DNA of 64,000 nucleotides from Mermis nigrescens (taxonomy: Eukaryota > Nematoda > Enoplea > Mermithida > Mermithidae), in assembly GCA_036768485.1 (NCBI GenBank), contig JAVLUZ010000143.1:62001-126000 (forward strand), given 5' to 3'. Position numbers and translations under genes: made by a program. Below the pieces are notes generated by a model. It did no database searches. It saw only the letters and a list, made by a program, of their open reading frames with translations, and was not told the DNA's origin. Positions 44,546 to 59,352 of the stretch are shown here, piece after piece. The number at the start of each line of letters is the position of its first letter. Positions within the stretch are counted from its first letter, which is position 1.

Positions 44546-44554
44546 CTATAAATA
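44546..44554 (+). promoter_or_regulatory. TATA box of the polymerase gene
   Basis: CTATAAATA, 34 bp before the ATG. With 44464-44472 it makes a divergent promoter of about 170 bp between the two start codons. Confidence 0.65.
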
Positions 44555-44587
44555 AGAAGTTGAATAACAAAGGAGACAAGCACCACA

Positions 44588-45388
44588 ATGGATCTTAATC
44601 AATATTGCACAGTGGATGAACTTGCTTCTGTTCCTGTTCGTAGATTCAGAACAACAGCAAAAGCATATTTACTTAAATTTGCAAACATACACGAATGCCA
44701 AAACTTATTTAAAGAATTGGAACCTATTTTTGAGAGTGCTATTCAGAAAATGTTACTCGACTGTCCTCCTGAAAACATGGTTGGCTTTGAAATCACACAT
44801 CCAAGCTTGTTCGAGCCTGTAATTGTACCATTCACTAAACGTAAAAATGTGAATTCCGACAAAGTTTTTAGTATAATGGAGAAAGTGTCTCAATCAAAGA
44901 AGGAATTCAACTTCAGTGAGAATATGGCTTTTAAGCTCATTATTGTAGACCATAAACCACAATGGGGCATGGGCCCCTCTATTGATTTTACAACTGTAAA
45001 GGAATTCTGCAAAAATAAGGGAAAATTTATTAAAACAGCATCTAGAGATAATTTATCACTACCCCGAGCTATTGTAACAGGAATGGCAAGGCTAGACTCA
45101 GACCCCCAGTGGGAAACTATTCGGAAAGGCGATAAGCGTCGCCACACTCTGCAAAAGCAGCTAGTATTAGAGTTGATGAGCAGAGCTAATCTGAGTGTAG
45201 AGGCAAATAAGAGGTATGGCTTAGATGCTGTAGAACAAATTCAAAATGTCTTAACGCCAAATTACCAAATAAAGGTTTACTCGGGCAAAATGTTGTTCTA
45301 TGAAGGGCCTGCTGCTCAGAAAGTCGTCAATCTGTATGCAGTCAATGGGCGCTATGACCTCATCACCCATATGCCTAACTGGGTGTAA
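44588..45388 (+). pseudogene. pPolB: Protein-primed DNA polymerase B, N-terminal part only
   Basis: A 266-residue frame starting MDLNQYCTVDELASVPVRRFR. The stretch NLSLPRAIVTGMARLDSDPQW and the end YDLITHMPNWV match the N-terminal region of Polinton polymerases, upstream of the zinc-finger, exonuclease and palm domains. A TAA follows MPNWV directly, and no exonuclease or DTDS-type polymerase motif is found to the right TIR. About three quarters of a full polymerase (usually over 1,000 residues) is missing; a fold-back element begins about 110 bp later. It cannot be catalytic as it stands. A splice donor at GTGTAA is conceivable, but no downstream exon was found. Confidence 0.85.
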
Positions 45389-45714
45389 ATGTTCGAATGC
45401 ATTGTTGCATCAGATCTAATTTTGGTGTCACAACACGCATAACACATCACTGATAGAACGCGTTTAAGCAAGGACCAGGAAGTCGAGCATATATCATAGG
45501 TAGCGCGATAGCGCTACCTATAATATACTTGGCCATCCTTTTTTCTTATATGTTTTCCACAGCGAGTGCGAAATTTGTGTCCCCTTCCTACAGCTATAAC
45601 GGCACACATCTGAGAGGTGCGGTTTTTTTAGAAGGTAGATAATAAAAAAAACTTAGTGCCCCCATTTTTTTTCTTGTTTACACTCAATACCGAGCGCGTC
45701 GTGAGTGTGTAAAG

Positions 45715-46690
45715 TTTACACCAAAAATTCAAATAATTTGCGGAGGGCCAATTTTTTAAAAATGTTTTCCCTAATTAGTAGGTTACGAATCTGGTCTTAA
45801 AATTTCTTTACACTCATTGGTTGTTGCACAGGAGTGTAAATTGAACGGTTTTTTTTACAGTTTTCATGTGACCAAGCATATCTAACTCAGTTTTACATTC
45901 TATGCAGTCTGATTGGTTTCAAAATGTAGACGGTTAAAAAAATCTAGGGGAGACTTTTTTTTAATTTTTTTCAAAAGTAATATTCTCGAATTTAGAGGCG
46001 GTTTATTGTAAAGAGTCTAAGACAAAAAAATTTTTCCCTGCCATATTCTCCACTTGGTAGACAAAACGTGGTAACTACCCTTAAAATGTGCCTCGTCTTA
46101 AGCGCTACACGTCAAAATTTATTTTGTTTTTTACAATCAATATTGCGTTATTAGTGCAAGTGTAAACTTTACACTGAAAACATTTTTTCCGCCCATAGCG
46201 TCGTGGATGATGAATTTTTAAAAATGTTTTCCCTAATTAGTAGGTTACGAATCTGGTCTTAAAATTTCTTTACACTCATTGGTTGTTGCACAGGAGTGTA
46301 AATTAGACGGTTTTTTACTGTTTTCATGTGCAAGAGCATATCTAACCCAGTTTTACATTCTATGCAGTCTGATTGGTTTCAAAAGGTAGACGGTTATAAA
46401 ATCTAGGAGAAACTTTTTTATTTTTTCTTAAAAAGTAATATTTTCGAATTTAGAGGCGATTTATTGTAAAGAGTCTGAGACAAAAAATATTTTTTCCCTG
46501 CCATATTCTCCACTTAATAGAACGAACGTGGTAACTACCTTTAAAATCTGCCTCGTCTTAAGCGCTACACGTCAAAATTTATTTTGTTTCTTTACAATCA
46601 ATATTGCATTATTAGTGCAGGTGTAAACTTTACAATGAAAAAATTTTTTCCGCCCAGAGCATCGTGGATGATAAATTTTTTTAAATGTTC
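45715..46690. repeat. 462-bp tandem duplication in the fold-back arm
   Basis: The block starting AATGTTTTCCCTAATTAGT at 45761 recurs at 46223. The whole 462-bp unit, including the GTGTAAACTTTACAC motif and TCTAGG segment, is repeated with slight divergence. A partial third begins near 46680. Confidence 0.85.
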
Positions 46691-47344
46691 TCTGTGAGGT
46701 CAGAATAACGAATCTGACCTTCAAACTTTCTACAATTGATACACAGTGCCAGGGGTTTAAACTCTACACTCTAGTGGATGAGTAAAAAAAACAGATTTTG
46801 TCCAAGATTTCTCTGCCAACTTTTTCGGTTATGAGTTAAGATAATTTTAAATATATAAATATAAAGTAACTTTTAAGGGCTACACGTCGAAGCAAACCGC
46901 GCTCGAAAAAACGTAATATTGAGTTGTTTATGGGGGTGTAAAGTTCGAAATCTGAGGTGTAAAATAGGCGAAAAAACAGGTTTTTTCGTATTTGATTGGT
47001 AAATCATATCAAATATTTCGCGGAACATAAGTTTGGCACATACAAACGTACTACAATCAAAGGGCTACAAACTGGCCCAAACCGAATTTGTTTACATTCA
47101 ATGAGGCGTTCGGTTCAGATTTTTAAAGTTTACAATGTGGTGGACAGTGAAAAATACGTGTTTGTCCATATTTTTGTTCGCCATTCCTTAAAAAGTACTT
47201 TATTTTTATCCTATTCGACCTCTCCCGACTTCTGAACAGAGAAAGTGGAGTGTAAATAAATTCGGTTTGGGCCGAATTTGTAGCCCTTTGATTGTAGTAC
47301 AGTTTGTATGTGCCAAACTTATGTTTGTAAAGTTTACACTGAAA

Positions 47345-48780
47345 AAATTTTTTGGGAAAAAAATCGGTTTGGGTTTTTTTGAAACAGATGAAAAAACCGA
47401 TTGATTGCCCCAAGATGTACATTCTTGTGCTCAATTTCCATACGCACGTACACGACCGTTAAGCGCAACGCTTTAGTGAGTCGCCCGGGACCACCTTCCC
47501 TAAAAATTATCATATTTTTCATTCCATTCCCACACATATTTTCAATCAAAATCCGGGATAGGAAAATGGGTACTCGGGCTTAATGCGACTTGAGTACGAA
47601 TTGGTATGTGTGTTATCATATCTTACGTGTGTTAAAAGATCATATGTGTGTGTCTCATATTTGTGCCTGTCTCGTTTGTACATACCTTTACCCAGGGGCG
47701 GATTTAGGGAGGGGGGCGGCCGCCTCCCCCATTGGCCCAAAAAATGCGCAAAATTAAGCATTTTTAAGCGATTTTTAGCGATTTTCGAGTTTTCACGCCC
47801 AAGTCGGGTTCCGCCCCCGTTAGGGTACCGCCCCCCCTTAGGGGTACCGCCCCCCTTAGGAAAATCCTAGATCCGCCACTGCCTTTACCGTAAGCTTTTG
47901 CCCATAGGCCTATTGTCGTATTCATAGATCCTTTTCATCTCTTGGTTCGTGTTGTTACGCCTCTTTTTCCGCATCAGTTAAAACTGCGTGCGAGCGCAGT
48001 TTTGACGGCACTTTAAGATTTTACATTTTACAATTAGTTTTTGAGCCTGAGAGCCTCTCCGCCAGCTTCCGCGCTGAGCGTATCTTTTTTTCTTTTCGTC
48101 GCCGTACGTGAGCAGACTCCGTACGTGCCTTTTTATCTGCTTGGCTGCAGAACTCGTCTGTTAGTTTTCCTGCGTAGTGTGCACGCTTCTTTTCGCCATA
48201 CGCTTTGTTTTTTATCATTCGTGTTTGTGCCAATTGGCATCAGTTGTTGTATGTCTTTGGCAGGGCTTTGTGCCCTTGTTTAATTACATTGTTTGATTTT
48301 ACCCGATTATCGTAACACGACGGTCGGCAGCATGTATCCTCCATGCTGTCGCTTTTTAATTGCTTCATAATTTTTCTGTCCAAAAATATTGTAAAAATTA
48401 ATTATTTAATTAACGATGCTGGGCTCGGTTGAATTTCCGTGCTGTTGAATTCTGTCCTTGTGCTACACTATACTTAGGAACCCTTAATATTTTCAAGCAC
48501 CGGAATTCGGTCCAAAACAAGTTAAATAATAATCTTTTTGAGCCCTCAATTAGGTTTCCGGGGAACTTACTTTAATTAGGTTCTTAATCTCAAAGGGGTT
48601 AAGTAAGTAAGTTTCACTAGGTGCGTGCGTAGAGGGACGGGCTACCTTGAATAGGCCGGGCCGCTTACCCCGAATCGCCGGCTGGTGATCGACCTCCTAA
48701 AAAGGGCGAGAACCCCCGTGTGAGCGCATAAGCTTGCGATTCGGGTTAAGTAAGCGAAGTGAACGTAGCTTGAGTCTACG
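47345..48780. repeat. Non-palindromic insert in the left arm
   Basis: This stretch has no mirror in the right arm. It contains a hAT-like MITE (47693-47881), a hairpin AAAACTGCGTGCGAGCGCAGTTTT-like stem near 47980, and a GC-rich segment near 48630-48770 with inverted CCCCGAATCGC/GCGATTCGGG. No supported gene. Confidence 0.5.
47693..47881. mobile_element. hAT-like MITE, perfect CCTTTACC duplication
   Basis: CAGGGGCGGATTTAGGG and CCTAGATCCGCCACTG are inverted ends. Identical 8-bp CCTTTACC flanks lie at 47685-47692 and 47882-47889. Confidence 0.9.
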
Positions 48781-49319
48781 TTAACACATCTGATATTTAT
48801 TTGTCCTTGGGCCATTGTGGAGACTTAATTTTTTCATAAATGTTGATCGTAATATCAGAATAACAAATCCGACTGAAATTTTCTTTAAACTCTGTGGTTG
48901 TGTAAAGTTTACACTGCCTATTAACTCAACTCTTGTTCTAGAGCCTTGCGGAAGCTTAATTTTTTCAAAATGTTCTACGTAAAATCAGAATTGAGAATCT
49001 GACTATTAGTTTTCTCAACACCTAGTAGTTGTGTTAAATTTACACTAATCATTTGTTGTTAAAATGTAATTTATACTACAAATTAATTTTACTTCAAATC
49101 TGAGCGTTAGTGTTCCTTACACTTGAAATTTGCGTAAAGTTAATGCTGAAAAACTTTGATCTGTTAAAATAATGTAAGGTTGTCTTGTTTGAGAAGGATA
49201 ATGCTGATGTTAAGAACAGTATTGCATTCCGTGTTCTCGGACTGCTGTCATTATAATGGCATGTTACTGTATGTGTTTACTGACTGATGTACTCAAATCA
49301 TACTAATTAAAGCGGGGTA

Positions 49320-50980
<1,661 letters not shown>

Positions 50981-51189
50981 TACACTACTTTTAATTAGCG
51001 TGATTTCAGTACATCAGTCAGTAAACACAATCAGTAACATGCCACAATAATGACAACAGTCCAAGAACGCGGAAAACAATATTGTTCTTAACATCAGCAT
51101 TATCCTTTTTAAACAAGACAACCTTATTGACACCATCCATTTTCAAATTAAAATTGCATTAAGTTATTTCTTCTTGATGTGCAGTTCAC

Positions 51190-54036
51190 TTATAATCAAG
51201 CACAAATATTTAACCAACGAATTCACATTGCAAATCCTCACTCAATCAATACACAAGCACAATGTGTTGTGACTTTTGAAATTGAAAACACCCAATTTTC
51301 AATTTTCAAATTGAAAATTGGATCAATTTTCAAATTGAAAATTGGGTGTTTGAATTTGCGATAAAGAAAATAATCAAAAGATAGTCACTTGGTTTATTTA
51401 AGCCGAGTAATAAAATAACGACCGTCCACCAATTCCAAACTAAACGCGACTAATCTGATCACTATGAAAAAGTTTTGAAAAATGAGCCTGCTAAGCGAGA
51501 GTTGTAAACCAAGAGAAACTTAAAGTTAAAACCTACCATTAAATTATTAAGATAATTATGAAAGATTTTAAACTTTAAGAAAATGGAAAAGGCGGGATGT
51601 TGGTAAATTAGAAGGCAAAGTTTTTCGGCAAAAATTCAAAAACTTCACGCAAATATCAAATGTAAGGAACACTAACGCTTTGATTTGGTAGTAAAATAAA
51701 TTTGTAGTATAGACTACATATTAACAACAAATGAATAGTGCAAACTTTACACAACTACTAGGTGTAGAGAATACTAACAGTTTACGGCTTATTAATGTAC
51801 ATGATTACAATAAAGCTGCATATCTTTGTCGACTTCTGTGCACAGTAGTGTGGTTGCTGGTTCATTTTAAACCACTTTTGCAGGCAATTTACATCAATTA
51901 AACGATAGCCCTCCATGTACAAGATTTTGTGAAACATATTATAAACACGGCTAAGAAGGATTTAACTTTAATGCAACCCATTTAAGACAAAATTACATCT
52001 CTTCAATGATCTAAGGACACTTGAACATAATTTTTAAATCACTTTAGATTACTTTTGAGGGTAAACAAACTCACTTAATTGATGTCTCACACATGAATCC
52101 TTGAAAATTTCTTGACTTCAGTTACAAAGTCTCTGCAAGTCTATCGAATTAAGGTTAACACGTAATGTAAACTTTACACAAACACATAGCGTAAAGAATA
52201 TTTTAGTCGGATTCGTAATTTTGATATTGCTCCGATATTTCTTTCAACATTTATGGAAAAATGAGTCTCCATAATGTTTTAAAGACAATAAACATTAGGT
52301 TTAAACCACTTTGCAATACTGCTGAGTGTAAGCAAGCGCGCCCAACTGACGTATATATTTCATTCCCTGTAAATTTTTATATCTCAGGAAAAAATTTCGG
52401 TTTTTGCAATGCTCTAGAACAAAGGCTAACATGCAGTGTAAAAAATTACTCGGATATTATGATCAACATTCATGAAAAAATTATGTCTCTACAATGGTCT
52501 GAGGACATATAAACAATGAGTGTAAACTACTTTACATCACTGTTGGATGTAAACAAACGCGCCTACGTGACGTCTCACATTTGATCCTTTGAAAACTTCT
52601 AGACTCCAGGAAAAAATTAGGTTTCTGGAATGCTCAAAAACGAAGATAAATACATATGTAGTGTAAACTTCATGTAAACACCCAGTGTAAAGAAGATTTT
52701 AGTCAGATTCGTAATTTTGATATTGTTCCGATATTACGATTAATATTTATGAAAAAATTAAGTCTACATAATGTTCTATGGGCAAACTAACAATTGGTGT
52801 AAACTACTTTACAACACCGTAGAGTGTAAACATATGCGCCAGACTGGCATATCAAATTTGGTTCCTGGTCCATTTCTAGACTTGATAAGCATGTCCCTGA
52901 CTCGTAACCGGAGAAGCAGGCAGAAAAAACAAGACAGAAACGCATTTTAAACTCCAAATTTTTGACTTTACACTCGCTAAATATTAATGTATAGACAATT
53001 TGCTTTGACATGCACCCGATATAAAGCACTTTATTTTTATTCTATTAGACTTATCCCGACTTCTGGACGGAGAAAGTGGCGAACAAAAAACGCAACAAAA
53101 ACGTATTTTCCATCATTTAGAACACTGTAAACTTTAAAATTCCGTACCGAACTCCCCATTGAGTTTAAAGAAATTCGGTTTGGTACAATTTGTAGCTTTT
53201 AAATCGTAGTACATTCCTGTGCGCCAAAATTCTGTTGCAAAAATTATTTGGTATGATTTATCAATCAAACTTCGGAAAAAACGTGTTTTTTCGCCCATTT
53301 TTTACCTCTGATTTCGAACTTTACACCCCCATAAATAACTCAATATTGCGTTTTTTTAAATGCGGTTTGCTGCTATGTTTAGCCCCTGTGAGGCACTTTA
53401 TTAATGCTGTCTTCGATTTACACTGACTCATAAGCGGAAAAATTTGGCAGAGAAATCTTAGTTAAAATCCGTTTTTTTACACCATCCACTAGAGTGTAAA
53501 CTTTAAACCCCAGGATCTAACTCACCATAGAGCATAGAAGACTTTGCTTATATGCAGAATGTAGCCCTTGATCCGCTCTACATTTCTGTCAGAAAACATT
53601 TCAAAAACCTCATAACCGGAGTTAGTATCGGGACATAGGAAGGTTGAAAACTCGACCAAAAAGTGCTTTTTCACCCCCAGATTTTCGCACTCTTTACACT
53701 GCCGTTCGATAACTAATGCGAATTTCAAAAAACAAAAAAAGTGTCATCTGTAGAATTCATCCCTCTATTATCCTATCCTGTTCAATCCTTCGAGTCATCA
53801 ATACTCAGTTGTCCACATGCCGCAGTAAAAAGGTCCCAAAATTTGTCCTATGTTATAACGTTACACAAAAACTTTACACCTTCTTTACACAGTCAATTTT
53901 GAGTTTCAAGAAAAACAAAAAAACACGGGCAGCGAATTTTTTTATTATCTTTCTTTTAAAAAAAACCGCACCTTCCAGAAGTGTCCCGTTATAGCTGTAG
54001 GGGGGTGCACAGGTGTTGGGGGTACCCAAGTATATT
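51190..54036. repeat. Right arm of fold-back 2 (GTGTAAA modules)
   Basis: Recurring modules: GTGTAAACTTTACACAA, (T)CAGATTCGTAATTTTGATATTG, GAAAAAATTA and TCTC.A.AATG.TCT. They match, inverted, the left arm. A small palindrome TTTTCAAATTGAAAATTGG occurs three times at 51292-51346. No gene. Confidence 0.6.
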
Positions 54037-54062
54037 ATAGGTACGCGCTAACGCGCTACCTA

Positions 54063-54172
<110 letters not shown>

Positions 54173-54316
54173 TCAGCTCATTACTGCTTAAGTTTAGTTG
54201 CATAATGTGTCTAAGCAAGTCATACACTGCTACATAAATTTCTATAATGCTTAGGCTTGGTTTACACCGTCCTTGGGCGTAGTTTTGTCTTATTTTAGCA
54301 CATTTAAGGCATATTT

Positions 54317-55095
54317 TTTAAGCCCACGTGGCAGTGGATCCACACAGTACGCATAGGCGTATTGATGTGTTGCAAGAGCGGACCACTGCATATAAGTATT
54401 GCCGGGGGATGCGTTGGGGGGACTCCCCCTCCCCTCCTCCCAGGCCGTGCCTTGCTATGAGCGTGCCTATGATTGAATCAGCATGTCAGACAATAAATTA
54501 TCATTGAAAAATACTTTACACATGCAACAAGCGGTGCTGTGGATATGTCCCAACACACTTAGACTTGTACTGGGATGTCCACATGCACATATACTGGGAT
54601 GTCATACAACGTCTCACATACATTCTAGGCTTAATTTAGACATTAGTTCAGGTTTAGTCTAGTTTTAATCTTAGTTTATACTTAGGCTTACTTTACATTC
54701 AGGTCTACTTTACACCTAGGCTTTATTTAGACTGTAGTCCGGGTTTAATCTTAGTTTACACCTTAGTTCAGGTTTAGTCTTAGTTTACATTTAGTTCGGG
54801 TCTAGTCTCAGTTTAGCTTAGGCTCTATTCACCCTTCCACTCCTCAACTATGTCCTCATATGTTATAGCGTTAGTCTATGCTTAACCATTGTCTATCCTT
54901 ATCCATTGCCTATCCTTAACCATTGCGCCCTGGCCCCTACCTCAGGGCGCAAGGCTCCACCCCTCGCCTATCCTTAACCATTGTATATGTTATAGCATTA
55001 GCCTATGTTATAACATGGGCTACTTTTAAGAATTGCCTATGCTTAACCATTGCCTATGTTATAGCGTTAGATCTAGGGGGCCACGTATGACTACT
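54317..55095. repeat. Polinton right TIR
   Basis: Inverted match to 36508-37301, ending CGTATGACTACT. Confidence 0.9.
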
Positions 55096-55101
55096 TCCGC
55101 A
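55096..55101. repeat. Polinton target-site duplication, right
   Basis: TCCGCA, identical to 36502-36507. Confidence 0.85.
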
Positions 55102-56812
55102 ACTACTGGTTGCAAAGAAAACTCACAGTTCAGGTTTGTACTCCTGACGCTACGGAAAACACATTAAGAAAAATTGAGTCTCTGCAGCGCTCTAGTACTA
55201 AAGATAATTTGCAATGCAAATTTTAAATAACTACTGTATGTACAGAAAAACTACAGTCAGATTCTTAATCCTGATGCTACGAAGAAGATTTTGGCAAGAA
55301 TCACTTCAAGCAAAGCTAATGTCAAATTAAAATAAATTTAAAATGTAAACTTTATACCTCGACAATAACTCAATTGTACAAACTTCACACAACTATTAGG
55401 TGTAGAGAAAACTGATAATCAGATTCGAAATTCTGACGTTAAGTAGAAAATTGTGAAAGAAAAATTTAGCTTCTCTATTGGAATTAAAAAATTTTGCAGT
55501 CAGATTCGATGCTCTGAAGTAAAGTTAATTTTTAGTGTAAACTTTACACAACTACTGGGTGTAAAGAAAACATACAGCTAAATTCATAATCTTGACTTTA
55601 GGGAGAATATTTAAGAAAAAATTCACATTTTGCAACGCTCTAAAGAAGTAAAATGAATTTTTAGTGTAAAGTTTACACCTCTGAAACAAATTAGTAGATA
55701 AACTTTACACAACTAATAGGTGTAGCGAAACCCTATGGTCAGATTTATAATGCTAGAATGCTGATGTTGAAGAGATCATTTTGAAAAAATTATGTTTGCA
55801 ACGCTCTGGAAGTTAAATGATTTTTTAAATAATTGGTGTAAATTAACACGTATACGTGCATATGTGATCCTTGATGCTAAGTACATTTTTACACTTAGGA
55901 TCACACCCCAACGCATTACGGGAAAAGCTGGTAGACAATAACCTGACAAAAACGTCTTTTTCACCCTTGAATTTGAACGTTACACCACCAAAACTAACTC
56001 AGTCTTGAGTGTAAAGAAACGTGACCAAAAGCGATTTGTAACCACCGACATGTACCTTAATTTTAGAATAGCTCGCAACATTCGATCTATAATTGGAACA
56101 GTTGACACACAAAAATGTGAAAAACATGTATTTTTTATAAACCTTACAAGTACAAGACTAGAAGTAACTCTGTATTGAATTTTAAAAAAGCATTAAAGTG
56201 CGATGTATAACCCTTGATACGTAGGTACTTTATATTCATAGCATTTGCACGCCCAGATTTAGAACCGGAGTAGTTGATAAAATGAAAGAAGATAAAATGT
56301 GTTTTTCCTCCTACCACCAGGGAGTAAACTTTAAACTGCCAGAACTATTTTTTATAACTCCGTATTGACTTTATACGAACGCGGTCCTACACGAAGAATT
56401 CGGTAGACATATGTAGACAAGTCGAAAACTCGACCAAAAATGTTATTTCAACTCTACGTTTTTACGCTCTGTACACTCCCACACCAGAACTAATGCAATT
56501 TCAAAAACAAAAAAAAACATTTTTAGAGAATTTCGCGCTCTACAGTTTCTCGACCCCAAATTTCATTAGACTTCAATACTGAGATGTCAGAAAATTGCCC
56601 TCAGAAATCGTTAAAAATTGTCCTATCTTATAAGGTTACTCAACAGTACTCACTCATCACGAGCTACGTATTACATAAGTGTAAAGAAGAAGAAAAAAGA
56701 ACGCATAATCTTTTTAATTATCTACTTTTTAAAGAAAACCACACCTACCAGATGTGTTCCGTTATAGCAGTAGAGGCGGGACATGTGTTAAAGGACCACC
56801 GACCGCGCTACC
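55102..56812. repeat. GTGTAAA-module repeat, right part split by the Polinton
   Basis: Modules such as GTGTAAACTTTACACAACTA, CAGATTCGTAATCCTGA and TGCAACGCTCTGG repeat every 150-190 bp with heavy drift. The end (about 56700-56812: ACCTACCAGATGTG, GTTATAGCAGTAG, GCGCTACCTATAG) matches the terminus of fold-back 2, so this is another member of that family. Confidence 0.7.
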
Positions 56813-56814
56813 TA

Positions 56815-57153
<339 letters not shown>

Positions 57154-57252
57154 TAAGATCAGAATAAAATTGTAAATGTAGAGCCGCCTTATGTCTACAA
57201 AGAATCGACATAGGACGGGTGCATTTGCCTTCGAGATTTACCTGGGTACGTA

Positions 57253-57798
57253 TAGTCTGTTTCATTTATCCGAGAGCTTTTTCAGTAAATGTTTTCGGAG
57301 GTTACAGTAACCCTTTATTTCTTATTTACTGTAAGTCGCTAGATCTCACTTTAGCTACGTAGCAAAGAAGGGTTTTTCAATAGCATTTTTGCGGCATAAT
57401 TTATTCTCGTCTTCCAGCAGATCAATTAACTTACTAATAAAAATCGCGCATGAATCTTATCCTGAGTCGACACTTTAAAGACAATCGACTAAGATGTTAA
57501 GAAACGCCGCGAACTCCCGCATAGCTCAGTGGTAAAACCTCTTGCTTGTAGTCGAAGCAACCCGGGTTCGATTCCAACCGATAGCTTTTTGTTTAGCGCA
57601 CTACTGTTGTATGTCCCAGCACTGATTAAATGCCTAAATCAAATTTATTTGGGCGTATTAGTGCATTAAAAATGGAAGAATTCTAGCCACTCGCCCTCAC
57701 TGAGCTGATCTGCCGAAGTACAGTAATTCGCCTTGTTTAGCTTACTGTAGCCCCTAAAAGAATTGACTAAAAAGCTCTCGAATAAATGAAACAGACTA
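57253..57798. mobile_element. TA-type MITE with tRNA-like core, second copy
   Basis: 546 bp, inverted orientation relative to 8877-9420, with TA at 57251-57252 and 57799-57800. Confidence 0.8.
57515..57587 (+). other. tRNA-like core of the MITE (second copy)
   Basis: A-box TAGCTCAGTGG and perfect B-box GGTTCGATTCC; 5-bp anticodon stem TGCTT/AAGCA with loop GTAGTCG. The acceptor and T stems do not pair well, so not a functional tRNA. Confidence 0.5.
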
Positions 57799-57800
57799 TA

Positions 57801-59122
57801 GGTACTTAAGTCTACGCTTAGTGCTGGCCCCGATCGCGCGGCTCTGGATGGCTTTCAATCTTTGGACCCTTACAGACCTTACGGCTTCGATCCCCTCAGC
57901 CCTAATATTGCTGGCCGCTTTTATGTCGGATGATCTCAGCAGCTACGCCCTAAGACCTAAGGCTACCTACCTAGTCTCGGTAATTGCCGCGGAGGTCAAT
58001 TGACCTATCTCAAGCTCAAGTTGTTATTTAACTTATTTTCAATCAGTGCCTGATCCGAAATGTTTTGGTTCCTAATATGTGTAGCACGCTGAACAATGAA
58101 AACAACAACAACGAGCTCTAGGCTGATCAATCATCCTTCAAGATTAAATAATAATTTTGATCAATTTTTGGCTTGAGAAATAAATTGTGATTTCCAAATG
58201 AAATAAACTATCATACGAAATTTACCTATCAGTCCACTAAGATGGGAAGAAGTCCTCGACGAGTAGATGCCCGACCTAACCCTCGGTATGTATAACCAGG
58301 AACCACTGGGTAGGTTTTCTCTATTTTAATTCAACGAAGAATTCACGGCCTGAAGCCGGACAACAAGCAAAAAGAAAACGGAAACGTACGGACTATATCA
58401 ACGTACGACTGGCAAACGAAAAAGCAAAACGCCAGACTACCCTACAACGTTAAGTACACTGGCCTCAAGGACCATTACAGTAAATTAAACAAGGATCAAT
58501 TTAACGTAATACTGATAAGCTTTTATCTCAGATCAATTGTTATCGATTACACAAGCGGTATGCATGAAACAATTACTATTATCATACACTTAACTCTATG
58601 CTACCGGACAAGTATCTAAATGTTTTTTATTATTGAAAATTTGGGAAAATAATGGGAAGACCGAAGGCATAGCCCACAGTGCACTATCATAGATAGCTAC
58701 TAGTATTGGCTATGTGATGGCTATCGCGAACTGCTAAGGCAAGTTCGCCTACACGTGTAACTCTCGTAGTTACAAAATCATTATAAAAATGTCATTAATT
58801 TTGCGTCCAAGCAAAAGCTTGTTCGAAAAATGCATTTGTTAAAGGTATAAAAGCTTGCAAACATTCGACCCGCGTGTAAGGATCAATATTGCTTCATGGT
58901 AGAAAATAGAAAAACTTTTCTAAAACACATTATGTTTTTTATTTCAATTGTAATCACACGCTTCACAACTTCACAAGTGTGACAGATACGGTCAATAACA
59001 CTTTTCACTTTTATACTGTGCAATAATTCTTATAAGAGCGAACTTATCATCACCTGTTTGATTGATCCAGGCTTAATGAATGGGAAAAGAGAAGCCGGGA
59101 TTGGCTATCTACCAGGCCCGTA
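57801..59122. other. Intergenic, no supported gene
   Basis: GC is slightly higher around 57820-58010 and 58240-58490, and a short frame is open at 57821-58003, but no family, splice pattern or repeat boundary was recognised. Confidence 0.35.
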
Positions 59123-59210
59123 ACAAGGGAGAATAGGGGAGCACGTGCCCCGCTCCCCCGAATAAAATTTGAGAATGATTTCTCTTTCACTCCTTATTTG
59201 CTTTTTTAGC
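59123..59210. repeat. CAGGCCCGTA...GCACGTGCCC repeat
   Basis: Related in the same orientation to 63149-63260 (GCACGTGCCC, then TTTGCTTTTTTAGC). It sits at the 3' end of the LINE. Confidence 0.6.
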
Positions 59211-59352
59211 AATGAATGAATGAATGAATGAAATAATTTACCTATTACTGAAACGCGACAATTACGAAAGATGTAAAAGAGTGATAAAACGTACGGTCAA
59301 AAGAATAAAAGCGTACAGCAAAAGGCGACGAGCGAGTCATGAAAATGACGAT

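Noticed and set aside
48021..48233. Basic 70-residue frame on the minus strand
   Set aside because: Composition-driven frame in an arm insert, no recognisable domain or neighbouring signal.
48600..48780. Possible rRNA or spliced-leader RNA gene in a GC-rich segment
   Set aside because: No recognisable rRNA core or spliced-leader sequence with donor; only an inverted CCCCGAATCGC stem.
57515..57587. Functional tRNA
   Set aside because: A and B boxes and an anticodon stem exist, but acceptor and T stems do not pair and the sequence is internal to a MITE.
57821..58003. 60-residue frame with slightly higher GC
   Set aside because: No family, no start context, no conserved motif seen; left as unassigned.
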